The notes under the pieces were generated by a model, which ran no database searches, was not told the origin of the DNA, and saw only the letters and a list, made by a program, of their open reading frames with translations. Positions 8,459-18,591 of a DNA stretch of 64,000 bases are shown piece after piece. How positions within the stretch are numbered: the first letter of the stretch is position 1; the number at the start of each line of letters is the position of its first letter. Position numbers and translations under genes: made by a program. The DNA is from Microbacterium sp. VKM Ac-2923. Lineage in GTDB: Bacteria; Actinomycetota; Actinomycetes; Actinomycetales; Microbacteriaceae. The DNA is taken from positions 594,670 through 658,669 of the forward strand of contig NZ_JALGRP010000001.1 of the NCBI RefSeq assembly GCF_022815605.1, written 5' to 3'.

Positions 8459-10117
8459 ATGACCCCCACCACCGTCGACGCACCGGGCTTCCCCGAGCGC
8501 TATCGCGCCATCCAGTCGCGTGACCGCCGCTTCGACGGGCAGTTCGTCACGGCGGTGCGCTCCACGCGCATCTACTGCCGTCCCAGTTGTCCCGCGCGCA
8601 CGCCGAAAGAAGAGAACGTCACGTTCTTCGCCACCTCCGCGGCCGCCCACGAAGCCGGCTACCGCGCCTGCAAGAGATGCCTTCCCGAGGCCGCACCCGG
8701 CTCACCCCTGTGGGACGTGCGGGGTGACGTGGTGGCGCGGGCGATGCGTCTCATCGTCGACGGTGTGGTCGACCGCGAAGGCGTGCCCGGTCTCGCGCGA
8801 CGACTCGGTTACTCCTCTCGTCACCTCACGCGGTTGCTCGCAGCTGAGCTGGGCGCCGGGCCCCTGGCCCTCGCGCGCGCCCACCGGGCTCACACCGCGC
8901 GCGCCCTGCTCGTCGGCACCGACCTCTCAGCGGCTGACGTCGCGTTCTCCGCCGGGTTCTCGAGCATCCGGCAGTTCACCGAGACGATCGGCGAGGTGTT
9001 CGGGATGCCGCCGCGAGAGCTGCGGGCGCGCCGACCGGCGGGCCGCGGCGCCGATGCCGCCGACGCCGGGGCTGTAGCGGGCGAGATCGATCTCGCCCTG
9101 CCGGTGCGCGGGCCGATCGACACGATCGGCCTGTTCGGATGGATGCGTGCCCACGCGGTGCCGGGCGCCGAGGTGGGCGGCGACCGCTCGTTCACCCGCG
9201 TGGTGCGCCTCCCGGGTGGGCCCGCCTGGTTCGAGGTGCGCCTCGCCGACGACGGTCGGCTCCGCCTCCGCGCACGGCTGAGCGCCCTGGCCGATCTGGG
9301 CACGCTCATCGCCCGCGTCCGTCGACTGTTCGACCTCGACGCCGACCCGCTCGCGATCGACGAGGCGTTGTCCCGGCATCCCGAGCTGGCACCCGCGGTC
9401 GCGGCGATCCCGGGTGTGCGCGTGCCGGGGGCGATCGACGCCGACGAGATGCTTCTGCGCGCCATGATCGGCCAACAGATCAGCGTCGCCTCGGCCCGCA
9501 CGATGCAGGGGCGTCTCACCGCCCAACTCGGTGAGCCCGTGACCATCGGACCGGAGCCGATGTCGCTGTTCCCCGACCCGGCGGTGATCGCCGAACGAGG
9601 TCTCGAGGTCCTGCGCGGGCCCGCCGCCCGAATGAGGGCGATCGTCGAGGCGGCCGCGGCGCTCGTTGACGGAACGCTCGCGCTCGGACCGGGCGACGAC
9701 GGCGTCGAGCAACGACAGCGCCTCCTCGCGATGCGGGGGATCGGCCCCTGGACGGCCGATTACGTGCGCATGAGGGTCCTGGGCGACCCCGACGTCCTCC
9801 TCCCGGGAGACGTCGCGGCCCGAGCCGGGGCGGCCGCCCTGGGGCTGCCCTCCGATCCGGCAGGCTTCACCGCCTGGTCCGAACGCCTCGCGCCCTGGCG
9901 CAGCTACGCGATGGCGCACTACTGGTACGCCGCTCCCGTCACCCAGGCGTGGCGATCACCGGCCGAGACCGCGGCCGCCGCCGTCGTCTCGCGACCGCGT
10001 CGATCGTCGCGGACCGCGTTGACCGACGTCGTCGTGAACGACGTGGCGATCGACCTGCCCCATGCCGCCGCGACCACGACTCCCCCTCCCCGACCCGAGA
10101 GCGAGATTTCCTCATGA
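8459..10117 (+). CDS. Ada-type methyl sensor / AraC / AlkA glycosylase fusion
   Basis: A 552-aa DNA repair protein. The N-terminal Ada zinc domain carries two Cys pairs (YCRPSC and ACKRC) and accepts methyl groups from phosphotriesters. An AraC-type HTH follows, at about residues 90-180 ([16 protein letters not shown]). The C-terminal half is AlkA-like, with the helix-hairpin-helix [13 protein letters not shown] and the catalytic Asp in LPGDVAAR. It excises 3-methyladenine-type lesions and probably activates its own operon when methylated. An ATG 51 bp upstream (8408) is an alternative start. The stop overlaps the methyltransferase ATG. Confidence 0.9.
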   Translation: MTPTTVDAPGFPERYRAIQSRDRRFDGQFVTAVRSTRIYCRPSCPARTPKEENVTFFATSAAAHEAGYRACKRCLPEAAPGSPLWDVRGDVVARAMRLIVDGVVDREGVPGLARRLGYSSRHLTRLLAAELGAGPLALARAHRAHTARALLVGTDLSAADVAFSAGFSSIRQFTETIGEVFGMPPRELRARRPAGRGADAADAGAVAGEIDLALPVRGPIDTIGLFGWMRAHAVPGAEVGGDRSFTRVVRLPGGPAWFEVRLADDGRLRLRARLSALADLGTLIARVRRLFDLDADPLAIDEALSRHPELAPAVAAIPGVRVPGAIDADEMLLRAMIGQQISVASARTMQGRLTAQLGEPVTIGPEPMSLFPDPAVIAERGLEVLRGPAARMRAIVEAAAALVDGTLALGPGDDGVEQRQRLLAMRGIGPWTADYVRMRVLGDPDVLLPGDVAARAGAAALGLPSDPAGFTAWSERLAPWRSYAMAHYWYAAPVTQAWRSPAETAAAAVVSRPRRSSRTALTDVVVNDVAIDLPHAAATTTPPPRPESEISS

Positions 10118-10611
10118 CCACCGCGACCCTGCAGTTCGTCGAGACGCCCGACGGCCCCTTTGCGATCCTGGCCGACGAGGACGATCGGGTCATCGTGTCG
10201 GGCTGGACCGGCGACCCCGAAGCGGTGGCGGCTCGCCTCCGTCCGGATCGCCGCCCCGCGACCGTCGTCGCCGGTGAGACGGCGGCGGCCGAAGCCGTCC
10301 GCGCCTACTACGCCGGCGACCTCGCGGCCATCGACGACGTCGCCGTCGCGCAGTGGGGCACGACGCTGCAGCTCGCGGGCTGGGTGGCCCTGCGGCGCAT
10401 CGCCCCCGGCGACCCGCTCACCTACACGGGCTTCGCCGCGGCGCTCGGATCGCCCGCGGCGGTGCGAGCCGCGGCATCCATCTGCGCCCGCAACGCGGTC
10501 GCGCTGTTCGTCCCCTGCCACCGCGTGCTGCGCGGCGACGGCACGATGGGCGGCTTCGCGTGGGGTACCGACGTGAAGCGCGCGCTCCTCGCACGCGAGA
10601 CCGCCGCCTGA
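10114..10611 (+). CDS. ogt: Methylated-DNA--protein-cysteine methyltransferase
   Basis: A 165-aa suicide enzyme that removes O6-alkyl groups from guanine. The active-site PCHR motif is present ([11 protein letters not shown], Cys135), with the downstream Gly-Gly-Phe substrate loop. The ATGA overlap with the AlkA fusion makes a two-gene adaptive-response operon, with the C-terminal Ada function supplied separately. Confidence 0.93.
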   Translation: MTTATLQFVETPDGPFAILADEDDRVIVSGWTGDPEAVAARLRPDRRPATVVAGETAAAEAVRAYYAGDLAAIDDVAVAQWGTTLQLAGWVALRRIAPGDPLTYTGFAAALGSPAAVRAAASICARNAVALFVPCHRVLRGDGTMGGFAWGTDVKRALLARETAA

Positions 10612-10612
10612 C

Positions 10613-10690
10613 CCGGTTGCGGATGGAAGGCCGCCGCCCTCGTCCGGTTTCTGATGGACGACCGCCGCATGATCCGGTTGCGGACGCGCG
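10613..10690. repeat. Two-copy direct repeat (about 36 bp)
   Basis: The pattern CCGGTTGCGGATGG...CCGCCGC recurs with a period of about 36 bases between the methyltransferase stop and the exporter leader. No coding potential is evident in 10612-10757. Confidence 0.55.
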
Positions 10691-10757
10691 GGGCCGTGGT
10701 CCGGCCTGTCTGGAGACGCGTGCAACCGCGGCTCAACCCGGCTGCGGCAAGACGCTC

Positions 10758-10787
10758 TTGCCTCTGGCGCCCTCGCGGAGATATTCT
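10758..10787 (+). promoter_or_regulatory. Predicted promoter of leader ORF and ABC exporter
   Basis: TTGCCT (10758-10763) and TATTCT (10782-10787) are spaced by 18 bp. This places the transcript start near 10794, about 45 bases before the leader ORF. Confidence 0.5.
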
Positions 10788-10837
10788 GGAGGGCTGCCGT
10801 CCCCCCGCGGGAGCTTCACTCGACCAAGGAGGATGCT

Positions 10838-10912
10838 ATGGAACCGATCGACGCCCCCGTCGCCCCGGCAGCCGCCTCCTTCGTCGTCGTGCGCCTCGCC
10901 CGACGCTCCTAG
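10838..10912 (+). CDS. 24-codon leader peptide upstream of ABC exporter
   Basis: A 24-aa ORF, beginning [15 protein letters not shown] and ending VVVRLARRS. The ribosome site AAGGAGG lies 5 bases before the ATG and is the strongest for several kb. The product is too short for an enzyme and ends in a Val-rich then Arg-rich stretch. It sits 113 bases before a heterodimeric ABC exporter, and the gap holds an inverted repeat that pairs with the exporter's start region. A comparable arrangement is the bmrB leader of Bacillus bmrCD, where ribosome stalling controls exporter expression. The role here is inference. Confidence 0.55.
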   Translation: MEPIDAPVAPAAASFVVVRLARRS

Positions 10913-10955
10913 GGCCCCGGTCTGCGCTCCGGCGCCGCCGCTCCGCCCGGCCGAC

Positions 10956-11025
10956 GATCCTCGTCGCGCCCCCGACTTCCCTGTCCGCGCCCGATCCCGG
11001 CGCCCGCTTCGACCCCACGAGGATC
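10956..11025 (+). promoter_or_regulatory. Inverted repeat masking the exporter start region
   Basis: GATCCTCGT (10956-10964) is a perfect 9-bp complement of ACGAGGATC (11017-11025), which ends at the base before the exporter ATG and includes its GAGG ribosome site. Pairing would hide the ribosome site. A ribosome stalled on the leader ORF could change the fold. This is consistent with translational attenuation but not proof of it. Confidence 0.45.
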
Positions 11026-12888
11026 ATGACCACCTCAACGCCCCCTCTCCGTCTCTCCACACCGCGCGCCCTCGCGCGATTGCTGCCCATCGCGCGGCCG
11101 GTGCTGCCGCGCCTCATCGCCGGTGCTGCCACCGCCCTCGTCGCGAGCCTGCTCGCCCTGGCCATCCCGCTCGTCCTCGAGCAGATCGTCGCCGGCCCGA
11201 TCGCCTCGCTCGATCCGGGCGCTCTCGTCTGGGGGTCGCTCGCCGTGCTCGGACTCGGCCTCGCCGAAGCCGCGATGGTGTGGTTGCGCCGCTGGTTCGT
11301 GCTCGCGCCCGCCACCAAGGTCGAGTACGACCTGCGTCAGTCGTTCTACTCGCGCCTGCAGAGCCTCCCCGTCGCGTTCCACGATCGGTGGCAGTCGGGT
11401 CAGCTGCTCTCGCGCATGATGCAGGACATCAGCATGCTGCGCCGCTGGTTGGCCTTCGGCGTCATCCTGCTCGTGGTCAACATGCTGACCATCGGCATCG
11501 GCGCCGTCCTGCTGTTCCGCTGGCACTGGCTGTTGGGCGCGCTGTTCCTGGTGACCTCCGCTCCGGTGATCTACGTCGGCTTCCGCTTCGAGAAGCGTTA
11601 CGGGGCGCTGACCCGCCAGAGCCAGGACCAGGCCGGTGACCTCGCCACCTCGGTGGAGGAGAGCGTCCACGGCATCCGCGTGCTCAAAGCGTTCGGCCGC
11701 GGCAAGCACGCGCTGCAGAAGTTCACCCGTCAGGCCGAGTCGCTGCGCGAGACCGAGATCGACAAGGCCCGTGCCGTCGGCTGGATCTGGTTCTGGCTCG
11801 TGCTGCTGCCCGACATCGCCTTCGCGGTGTGCCTGGGCGCGGGCATCGTGCTGACTCAGCTCGGAGAGCTGCAGGTGGCCGAGCTCGTGGCCTTCTTCGC
11901 CATGGCCACCGTGCTGCGCTGGCCCATGGAGTCCATCGGCTTCCTCTTCTCGTTCCTACTCGACGCACGCACGGCGACCGACCGCATCTTCGAGGTGTTC
12001 GACGAGCAGAACACCATCGTCGACCCCGAGAACCCGCGCACGATCACCGAGCCGCGAGGGGAACTCACGTTCGAGAACGCCCACTTCCGGTATCAGGATG
12101 CCGCCGCCACCGAGCGCGACCTGCTCGACGGCGTCGACCTCGTGCTGCGTCCGGGCGAGACGATGGCGCTCGTGGGACTCACCGGCTCCGGCAAGACGAC
12201 GCTCACGACCCTGCCCGGTCGCCTCTACGACGTCACCGGCGGTCGCGTGCTGATCGACGGCGTCGACGTGCGCGACCTCACGCTCGCCGAGCTGCGCCGC
12301 CACGTCGGCATGGCCTTCGAGGACGCCACCCTGTTCTCGCAGACGGTGCGCGACAACGTCCTGCTCGGCCGTGAAGACCTCACGCCCGGCTCCGAACGCG
12401 CCGAGGAGATCCTGCGCGAAGCGCTGCAGGTCGCCCAGGCGCACTTCGTCTACGACCTGCCCGACGGTCTCGACACGGTCATCGGCGAAGAGGGGCTCAG
12501 CCTCTCCGGGGGCCAGCGTCAGCGTCTGGCGCTCGCGCGCGCCGTCGCCGCGCGTCCCGCCGTGCTCGTGCTCGACGACCCCCTGTCGGCGCTCGACGTC
12601 GACACCGAGGCGCTCGTCGAAGACGCGCTGCGCGAGGTGCTGAGCGAGACGACCGCCCTGGTCGTCGCGCACCGCCCCTCGACGGTCACCCTCGCCGACC
12701 GCGTCGCCCTCCTCGAGGACGGACGCGTCACGGCGGTGGGCACCCACTCCGACCTGCTCCGCGAGAGCGACCACTACCGCTACGTCATCTCGAGCCTCGA
12801 AGAGGCCGAGCGGGAGGCACGCACGGGGGCGATCCCGGTGATCACCGCCGACGACGATGCCCGCGCCGAGAAGGAGGCGACCCGATGA
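11026..12888 (+). CDS. ABC exporter half-transporter, degenerate-site subunit
   Basis: A 620-aa membrane ATPase. An N-terminal six-helix exporter domain (about residues 20-330) is followed by an NBD with Walker [10 protein letters not shown] (about 384), signature LSGGQ, Walker B VLVLDD and H-loop AHRPS. The residue after the Walker B Asp517 is Asp518 instead of the catalytic Glu, so this subunit's own site is probably slow or inactive. The partner gene overlaps by ATGA. The pair matches the asymmetric heterodimeric multidrug exporters (TM287/288, BmrCD). Substrate unknown. Confidence 0.92.
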   Translation: MTTSTPPLRLSTPRALARLLPIARPVLPRLIAGAATALVASLLALAIPLVLEQIVAGPIASLDPGALVWGSLAVLGLGLAEAAMVWLRRWFVLAPATKVEYDLRQSFYSRLQSLPVAFHDRWQSGQLLSRMMQDISMLRRWLAFGVILLVVNMLTIGIGAVLLFRWHWLLGALFLVTSAPVIYVGFRFEKRYGALTRQSQDQAGDLATSVEESVHGIRVLKAFGRGKHALQKFTRQAESLRETEIDKARAVGWIWFWLVLLPDIAFAVCLGAGIVLTQLGELQVAELVAFFAMATVLRWPMESIGFLFSFLLDARTATDRIFEVFDEQNTIVDPENPRTITEPRGELTFENAHFRYQDAAATERDLLDGVDLVLRPGETMALVGLTGSGKTTLTTLPGRLYDVTGGRVLIDGVDVRDLTLAELRRHVGMAFEDATLFSQTVRDNVLLGREDLTPGSERAEEILREALQVAQAHFVYDLPDGLDTVIGEEGLSLSGGQRQRLALARAVAARPAVLVLDDPLSALDVDTEALVEDALREVLSETTALVVAHRPSTVTLADRVALLEDGRVTAVGTHSDLLRESDHYRYVISSLEEAEREARTGAIPVITADDDARAEKEATR

Positions 12889-14702
12889 CCACCGCGACCG
12901 TCTCCGGAACGAGCGGCGAAGACCGCTCCGACTACACGCGCGACGAGAGCCGCGCCATCCGTCAGCGCTCCCTCCGCCTGCTCGGCTCCCTCGTGTCGCC
13001 CCTGCGCAGGCAGCTCGTGCTCGCCGCCGCGGTGCTGGTGGTGTCGACGGCGCTGCGCGTCGCAGGTCCCGCGCTGATCGCCTTCGGCATCGACAACGCC
13101 CTGCCCGCCGTGATCGAGCGCAGCGACTGGATGCCGACCATCGGCGTCGTCGGGGTGTACCTGCTCGCGGGAATCGGCGGGGCGGTGCTCATCGGCTGGT
13201 ACGTCGTCGTGGCCGCGCGCCTCACGCAGGCGGTGATGCTCGACCTCCGCAAGCGCATCTTCCTGCACACCCAGCGCTTGAGCCTGGAGTTCCATGAGTC
13301 CTACACCTCGGGGCGCATCATCTCGCGCCAGACCAGCGACCTCGACACCATCCGCGAGCTCCTCGACGGCGGTCTCAACGAGCTGGTGTCGGGCGTGCTC
13401 TACGGCCTGTTCACCCTGGCCGCACTGTTCCTCATCGACTGGCAGTCGGGCCTGATCCTCACGATCATGGGCCTGCCGATGTACCTGCTCATGCGGTGGT
13501 TCTACACGCGCTCCCAGGTCATCTACCGCGAGTCTCGCGTCATCAGCGCTCAGGTCATCGTGAAATTCGTCGAGACGATGACCGGCATCCGTGCCGTCAA
13601 GGCGTTCCGCAAGGAACCGCGCAACGACGAGGAGTTCGGCAAGCTCGCCGGCGACTACCGCGACGTCAACATGCGCTCGATCAAGCTGTTCGGCACGTTC
13701 GAGCCGGGCATCATGGCCGTCGCCGCCGTCTCGGTGGCGGTGGTGTTGTTGTGGGGCGGAGGCCGGGTGATCGCGGGTCCGCTCGAAATCGGCGTGCTGA
13801 CGGCCGCCGTGCTGTACGTGCGCAACTTCTTCTCGCCGTTGCAGGAGGTCGCGTTTTTCCTGAACTCCTACCAGTCGGCCACCGCGGCGCTCGAGAAGGT
13901 GTCGGGCGTGCTCGAGGAGCGGCCCACGGTCCCCGATCCGACCGACCCGATCGACCTGTGGTCGGCGCGCGGGCACGTGCACTTCGACGACGTCACGTTC
14001 GGCTACTCCGACGACCGCGTCATCCTGCCGCACTTCTCGCTCGACATCCCCGCGGGACAGACGATCGCCCTGGTGGGCACGACCGGCGCCGGCAAGTCGA
14101 CCTTGGCGAAGCTCGTGTCGCGGTTCTACGACCCCACCCGGGGAGCCGTGACGCTCGACGACGTCGACCTGCGCCGGCTGCACCCCAAGGATCTGCGCCG
14201 AGCGATCGTCATGGTCACGCAGGAGGCGTACCTGTTCAGCGGGACGGTTGCCGACAACATCGCCCTCGGCAAGCCCGACGCCTCGATGGACGAGATCCGC
14301 GCTGCCGCTCGTGCCGTGGGCGCCGACGGATTCATCCAGAAGCTGCCCGACGGCTACGACACCGACGTGAACAAGCGCGGCGGACGTGTGTCGGCGGGTC
14401 AGCGCCAGCTGATCTCGTTCGCGCGGGCGTTCCTCGCCGACCCGGCGGTGCTGATCCTCGACGAGGCGACGGCGTCTCTGGACATCCCCAGCGAACGCCA
14501 GATCCAGGACGCGCTGCAGACCCTGCTCGCCGACCGCACGGCCATCATCATCGCCCACCGGCTGTCGACGGTGGCGATCGCCGACCGGGTGCTCGTCATG
14601 GAGCACGGCCGCATCATCGAGGACGACACCCCCGCCGCCCTCATCGCGGGCACGGGCAAGTTCGCGAAGCTGCACGCCGCCTGGCGGGAGTCGCTGGTCT
14701 GA
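12885..14702 (+). CDS. ABC exporter half-transporter, catalytic-site subunit
   Basis: A 605-aa partner of the upstream half-transporter. It has a six-helix membrane domain and an NBD with Walker [10 protein letters not shown], canonical catalytic Glu527 ([10 protein letters not shown]) and H-loop AHRLS. Its signature is VSAGQ rather than LSGGQ. In the dimer this faces the degenerate Walker site of the first subunit, so both changes fall in the same composite site, as in TM287/288. The start overlaps the upstream stop. Confidence 0.92.
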   Translation: MTTATVSGTSGEDRSDYTRDESRAIRQRSLRLLGSLVSPLRRQLVLAAAVLVVSTALRVAGPALIAFGIDNALPAVIERSDWMPTIGVVGVYLLAGIGGAVLIGWYVVVAARLTQAVMLDLRKRIFLHTQRLSLEFHESYTSGRIISRQTSDLDTIRELLDGGLNELVSGVLYGLFTLAALFLIDWQSGLILTIMGLPMYLLMRWFYTRSQVIYRESRVISAQVIVKFVETMTGIRAVKAFRKEPRNDEEFGKLAGDYRDVNMRSIKLFGTFEPGIMAVAAVSVAVVLLWGGGRVIAGPLEIGVLTAAVLYVRNFFSPLQEVAFFLNSYQSATAALEKVSGVLEERPTVPDPTDPIDLWSARGHVHFDDVTFGYSDDRVILPHFSLDIPAGQTIALVGTTGAGKSTLAKLVSRFYDPTRGAVTLDDVDLRRLHPKDLRRAIVMVTQEAYLFSGTVADNIALGKPDASMDEIRAAARAVGADGFIQKLPDGYDTDVNKRGGRVSAGQRQLISFARAFLADPAVLILDEATASLDIPSERQIQDALQTLLADRTAIIIAHRLSTVAIADRVLVMEHGRIIEDDTPAALIAGTGKFAKLHAAWRESLV

Positions 14703-14753
14703 CCTCTACCGTGCTGTCGTGTCGTCACTGGCCCCGCCGTCGCGTCATCTCTC

Positions 14754-14834
14754 GACCGTGACGTCCTGTCGTCGCTGGGCGTGATGTGCTGACGTTCCCT
14801 GACGGTGACGTCCTGTCGTCGCCGGGCGTGATGT
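14754..14834. repeat. 34-bp direct repeat, two copies
   Basis: Copies at 14754-14787 and 14801-14834 share GTGACGTCCTGTCGTCG...GGGCGTGATGT with two mismatches (offset 47). They lie in the 320-base gap between the exporter and the daptide cluster. No gene is seen in the gap. Confidence 0.75.
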
Positions 14835-14938
14835 CGCCGCGCGCGCTCGCCGTCGATCGGCCCGCTCGTCTGATGAGGTGATCGCCTCAGGACGACCGGG
14901 TGAACCGGAACTCTCACCCCTCGCGCGGCGAGCAAGGC

Positions 14939-14999
14939 ATGTATACATTTCTTCTCAGTCCTCCGTCTCAACGGGGACCTCCGCGCTCCGGGAGCGCGG
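14939..14999 (+). promoter_or_regulatory. Leader region of the daptide operon
   Basis: Two features precede the first daptide gene. ATGTATACAT is a perfect 10-bp palindrome at 14939-14948, possibly an operator or a -10 element. A 9-bp perfect hairpin (CCGCGCTCC, 1-base centre, GGAGCGCGG) lies at 14981-14999 in the probable 5' leader. A GGGGAGG ribosome site follows at 15011-15017. No clear -35 can be assigned. Confidence 0.4.
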
Positions 15000-15023
15000 A
15001 GCTGCGGCGAGGGGAGGTGCCCG

Positions 15024-16133
15024 GTGGCCGGAGGAACCGTCGACGAGCGCGACGCCCGCGTCGTCCTGGAATGGATCACGGGGCGGCCCCGGTCGTTCCG
15101 GCGTGCGGTGTTCTGCGCTCCGGGCGCATCCGCCGGTCGGGTCGCGGTCGCGCTCGGCGCGGACGACATCCTTCTCGTCCCCGACGCCCTCCCGGTGGAG
15201 ACGGCGGCGCGGGTCATCCGCTACCGGGGTGCGTTCGACGACATCGGCGACATGCTCCACGTCGCCGGTCACGCGGTCGAGCTGCAGCACTACGCGTCGG
15301 CGGCCTACGTCGAGCTCGTGGGTCCGACCGCCATGCGCTTCTTCGACTTCGACGGATGGCGTGCTTTCCTCGACGACGCCGATCTCGCCCGAGACGCGGG
15401 GGTCTTCGCCGGTCCGCTCGTCGACCCGAGACTGCGGCTCGCCGATGCCGGGACGGTCGACGCGCCGTTCGACGTCGCCCCGCCCGAAGCGCTTCACGTC
15501 CACGCCGATGGTCGCATCACCGCGGGCGCCCAGGGCGAGCGACTCGGAACCGTCGACACCGCCATCGACGACCTGTGGGCCGCCCGCCCGCGGTGGATGG
15601 CGCTGACGGGTGTCGTCTCTGAAACCGTCGTCGTCGACGGACTCGGCTCCCGGTCGTGGCTCGCGCGTTACCTGCGCGCCGCACAGGTCTGGGGCGTGCT
15701 CGGAATCCGACCCGGCGAGGGGCGGATCGACGGGTTCGGCTGGTCGGCGGACGCGGCGTCGGAGGGTGATGCGCAGCCGGGACCCGACGACGCCTTCCTC
15801 GTGGAGACGGCGGCGGGCGTGCTCCTCGCCGACCTGCGCACGCGTCGCCGGCAGCGCCTCTCAGACCTGACGGCCAGAGTCGTGGCGACCCTGCAGACCT
15901 CCAGCGATCCGAACCGTGCCACAGAGCGTCTCGCGCGGATGGAGCGGATCCCCGAGACGACCGCCGCGCAGTTGTGCGCCGAGGCCGCGGGGCGTCTCGG
16001 AGTCCGGGCCGGCGTGCCCCTGGCCTCCCGGCCCGCCCGCTCCGCGCGCGCGGTCTCGGCGTCGCCGGTTCCCGGGCCGGGGGCATCGGGCGCTGGTCGC
16101 TCGGCGACGGCGGTTCTCGGAGGAGGCGCGTGA
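15024..16133 (+). CDS. mpaC: Daptide biosynthesis RiPP recognition protein
   Basis: A 369-aa protein assigned by its place in a complete daptide cluster and its similarity in size to the MpaC-type recognition protein, which is thought to bind the leader and present the precursor. I see no catalytic motif. The sequence is an alpha/beta mix with an Arg-rich segment near residues 270-310 and an Ala/Ser/Pro-rich low-complexity tail. The GTG start has GGGGAGG 6 bases upstream. The stop overlaps the aminotransferase GTG. It is the first gene of the operon. Confidence 0.75.
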   Translation: MAGGTVDERDARVVLEWITGRPRSFRRAVFCAPGASAGRVAVALGADDILLVPDALPVETAARVIRYRGAFDDIGDMLHVAGHAVELQHYASAAYVELVGPTAMRFFDFDGWRAFLDDADLARDAGVFAGPLVDPRLRLADAGTVDAPFDVAPPEALHVHADGRITAGAQGERLGTVDTAIDDLWAARPRWMALTGVVSETVVVDGLGSRSWLARYLRAAQVWGVLGIRPGEGRIDGFGWSADAASEGDAQPGPDDAFLVETAAGVLLADLRTRRRQRLSDLTARVVATLQTSSDPNRATERLARMERIPETTAAQLCAEAAGRLGVRAGVPLASRPARSARAVSASPVPGPGASGAGRSATAVLGGGA

Positions 16134-17380
16134 GCGACGTCTGGCCGGCCCTGGTGCGCGCTGACGCGACCTTCGGCGCCGATCGGATCGCGATCTCGGC
16201 GCGCGGCCACCGCATCCGCTACGCCGACGGGTCGGAGCGCCTGTGCGCGACGAGCGGCCTGTGGAACGTGCCGCTCGGCTACGGCCACGAGGGTGTCGCC
16301 GACGCGGTCGCGAAAGCCCTGCATGATGCGTCGTATCTCACGCTGTTCCGCGCCGTCCACGGCCCCGCGCTCGAGGCTGCGGACGCCCTGCTCGACCTGA
16401 CGGGGCGCGAGTCGTACCGCCGCGTGATCTTCTCGACATCGGGCGGTGCGGCCAATGACGCGGTGATGAAGCTCGTGCGGCAGTACCACGGGCAGCGCGG
16501 CGAGGGTGCGCGCACGATCGTCGTCGGCCTGCGCGGCAGCTACCACGGCACGATGTACGGCAGTCACGCGCTCAGCGGCGACGCGCTCGGCCAGGGCGCG
16601 TACGCACTCGACCGCCGCACGGTGCGTCACGTCGAGCATCGCGACGAGGGTGCGGAGCTGAGGGCGCTGCTCCGACGCGAGGGGCCCCGCGTGGCCGCCG
16701 TCGTCGTCGAGCCGGTGCTCGGCACCGGCGCTCACCCGCTCTCGAGAGCGTTCGTCGAGACGGTTCTCGACCTCCGCGACGAGCACGGCTTCCTGCTCGT
16801 CGCCGATGAGGTCGCGACGGGATTCGGTCGCACCGGGCCGCTCTTCGCCTCGGGGGAGTGGTCGCGCTCGCCTGATCTGCTGGTGCTGTCCAAGGCCCTC
16901 ACCAACGGAGCGGTCGGAGCCGCGGCCGTCCTCGTCGGTGCGGGTGTCGCGGCGGAGTTCGCCGACCGCGGTGCCGTGTTCGTCCACGGCGAGACCCAGG
17001 CCGGGACGCCGACGTGCGCCGCTGCCGTGAGCGCCGTCGCAAAGGAGTTCCGCGGGCGCGGGACGCGGGATGCCGTTGCGCGTGTGAGCGCGGGCGTCCG
17101 GACGCTCGCCGACGGCCTCCTCCGCGACGGTCTCGCCGTCGAGGTCCGGGGTCGCGGTGCCTTCCTCGGCCTGGCGCTCGCAGACCCCGCCGAGCCCCGC
17201 CTGCCCCCTGCGCGCGTCGCCGGGCTGGTGGACGCGATCCACACGGCCGGGGCGATCGTGCATCCGGGGGTCGACGGCATCCAGCTCCTCCCCGCCTACG
17301 GCTACACCGACGCCGATTTCGCGGAACTCGACGCGGCCATCCGGGTGGGCATCGCCCGGACGACGGAGCGGTGGTCGTGA
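16130..17380 (+). CDS. mpaD: Daptide biosynthesis aminotransferase (PLP, class III)
   Basis: A 416-aa fold-type I, class III aminotransferase. Features are GGAANDAVMK, the PLP-phosphate region RGSYHGTMYG, the Asp of ADEVATGFGRTG and the Schiff-base Lys255 in VLSKALTNG. In the daptide pathway it converts the C-terminal methyl ketone, formed from Thr, to an amine. The GTG start overlaps the upstream stop with AGGAGG 4 bases before it. The end overlaps the dehydrogenase GTG, so C, D and B are translationally coupled. Confidence 0.88.
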   Translation: MSDVWPALVRADATFGADRIAISARGHRIRYADGSERLCATSGLWNVPLGYGHEGVADAVAKALHDASYLTLFRAVHGPALEAADALLDLTGRESYRRVIFSTSGGAANDAVMKLVRQYHGQRGEGARTIVVGLRGSYHGTMYGSHALSGDALGQGAYALDRRTVRHVEHRDEGAELRALLRREGPRVAAVVVEPVLGTGAHPLSRAFVETVLDLRDEHGFLLVADEVATGFGRTGPLFASGEWSRSPDLLVLSKALTNGAVGAAAVLVGAGVAAEFADRGAVFVHGETQAGTPTCAAAVSAVAKEFRGRGTRDAVARVSAGVRTLADGLLRDGLAVEVRGRGAFLGLALADPAEPRLPPARVAGLVDAIHTAGAIVHPGVDGIQLLPAYGYTDADFAELDAAIRVGIARTTERWS

Positions 17381-18591
17381 GCGCGATCGTGCACCGGCGA
17401 CGCTCGACCCTCGTCGCCGGGTTCTCCGTCGCTCGTTCGGCGTGCGCGGCGGCGACGGCGGGACGTCGGACGGCTGTCGTGGTCGACGCGCGGCTCGTGC
17501 ATCTGGCCGATGTCGTCGCGCATCCCGCGGTCGTCGTCGCCCTCGACACCGCCCGCGTCGACGCCTCGGCCGTCGATGCCGTCGCCGCGCGACTCCGGGA
17601 CGCCCGGGTCGAGACGGTCGTCGCGGTGGGAGGGGGCACGACGATCGACACGGCGGCGGTCGCCGCGGTCGGCGTCGCGTCGCCCCGCACGCTGACGTGG
17701 GCGCTCGATCGGTCGGCGCGTGTCGCGGTCGTGCCGCTCCCGACCCCTGACGTCGCGGCGGTCGACGTCGTCGCCGTCCCCACCACCCTCGGCACGTCCG
17801 CGGAGACGAATTCCGTCGCGATCGTCCGTACGGATCACGGGCAGCGCCTGATCGTCGGCGAGGGCCTTCGCCCGCGCTTCGCCGTCCTGGACGCCGATCA
17901 CTACACCACGCTCCCGGGCGTGCAGGTCCGGACCGGATGCCTCGAAGCGCTCCTGCGTCTGGCGGGTGCCAGTACGGCGGAACGCGCGCACCCCCGGGCG
18001 CATGCGCACGCCGTCGCGATCGGCCGCGCCCTCGTCGGGCTCGGCGACGGGTCCTTGTCGCCCGCGGCGCGGCTGATGATCGCGCGCTGGAGCGCAGCCA
18101 CGCAGCGCACGGCCGCCTTGCGCGGGCGCGCGTCGTTCAGCCCCCGTCATTGGTACCTCGCCAATGAGGTGTCCTTCGTCGCCAGCACGACGAAGATGTG
18201 CGCGACGGCGTCGATCGTCGCCGGCGTGTGGCGATGCATCGAGGACGGCGACCCGCGCTGGGGATCGCCGCGGCCGTTGAAGGCGTTCTGGCGCGAGGTG
18301 GTCCGCGGGACGCAGCTCCCGACGGCTCCCTCGGTCGGCATCGATGCTCTTGTCACGCGATGGGCGCTCCCTCTCGCGACCCGACCCGACCCGGACGCCC
18401 TGGCGTCGATGGCGGTCCGCGTGGAGCGGTGGTGGGGTGGGCGGGCACCCGCTCTGCCCGGGCTCACGGCGTCCGACGTGCGCGCAGTGCTCGAGGGGGC
18501 CCGGTGGGCTCCGACCTCCGCACGCGCCGACGCGTCACGACTCGCCCCGGAGACCATCCCGATGAGATCGAGAGGAGGTGACCACACATGA
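17377..18591 (+). CDS. mpaB: Daptide biosynthesis dehydrogenase (iron-ADH-like)
   Basis: A 404-aa member of the iron-containing alcohol dehydrogenase fold. The dinucleotide loop VGGGTTIDTAA and the VPTTLGTSAETNS motif are intact. In daptide biosynthesis this enzyme oxidises the side-chain hydroxyl of the C-terminal Thr, with loss of CO2, giving a ketone. The usual metal ligands are not obvious: the Asp-x3-His helix reads TGCLEALLRL and the later His motif is absent, so the catalytic mode may differ from classical family members. Its stop overlaps the first precursor's ATG region. Confidence 0.85.
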   Translation: MSAIVHRRRSTLVAGFSVARSACAAATAGRRTAVVVDARLVHLADVVAHPAVVVALDTARVDASAVDAVAARLRDARVETVVAVGGGTTIDTAAVAAVGVASPRTLTWALDRSARVAVVPLPTPDVAAVDVVAVPTTLGTSAETNSVAIVRTDHGQRLIVGEGLRPRFAVLDADHYTTLPGVQVRTGCLEALLRLAGASTAERAHPRAHAHAVAIGRALVGLGDGSLSPAARLMIARWSAATQRTAALRGRASFSPRHWYLANEVSFVASTTKMCATASIVAGVWRCIEDGDPRWGSPRPLKAFWREVVRGTQLPTAPSVGIDALVTRWALPLATRPDPDALASMAVRVERWWGGRAPALPGLTASDVRAVLEGARWAPTSARADASRLAPETIPMRSRGGDHT

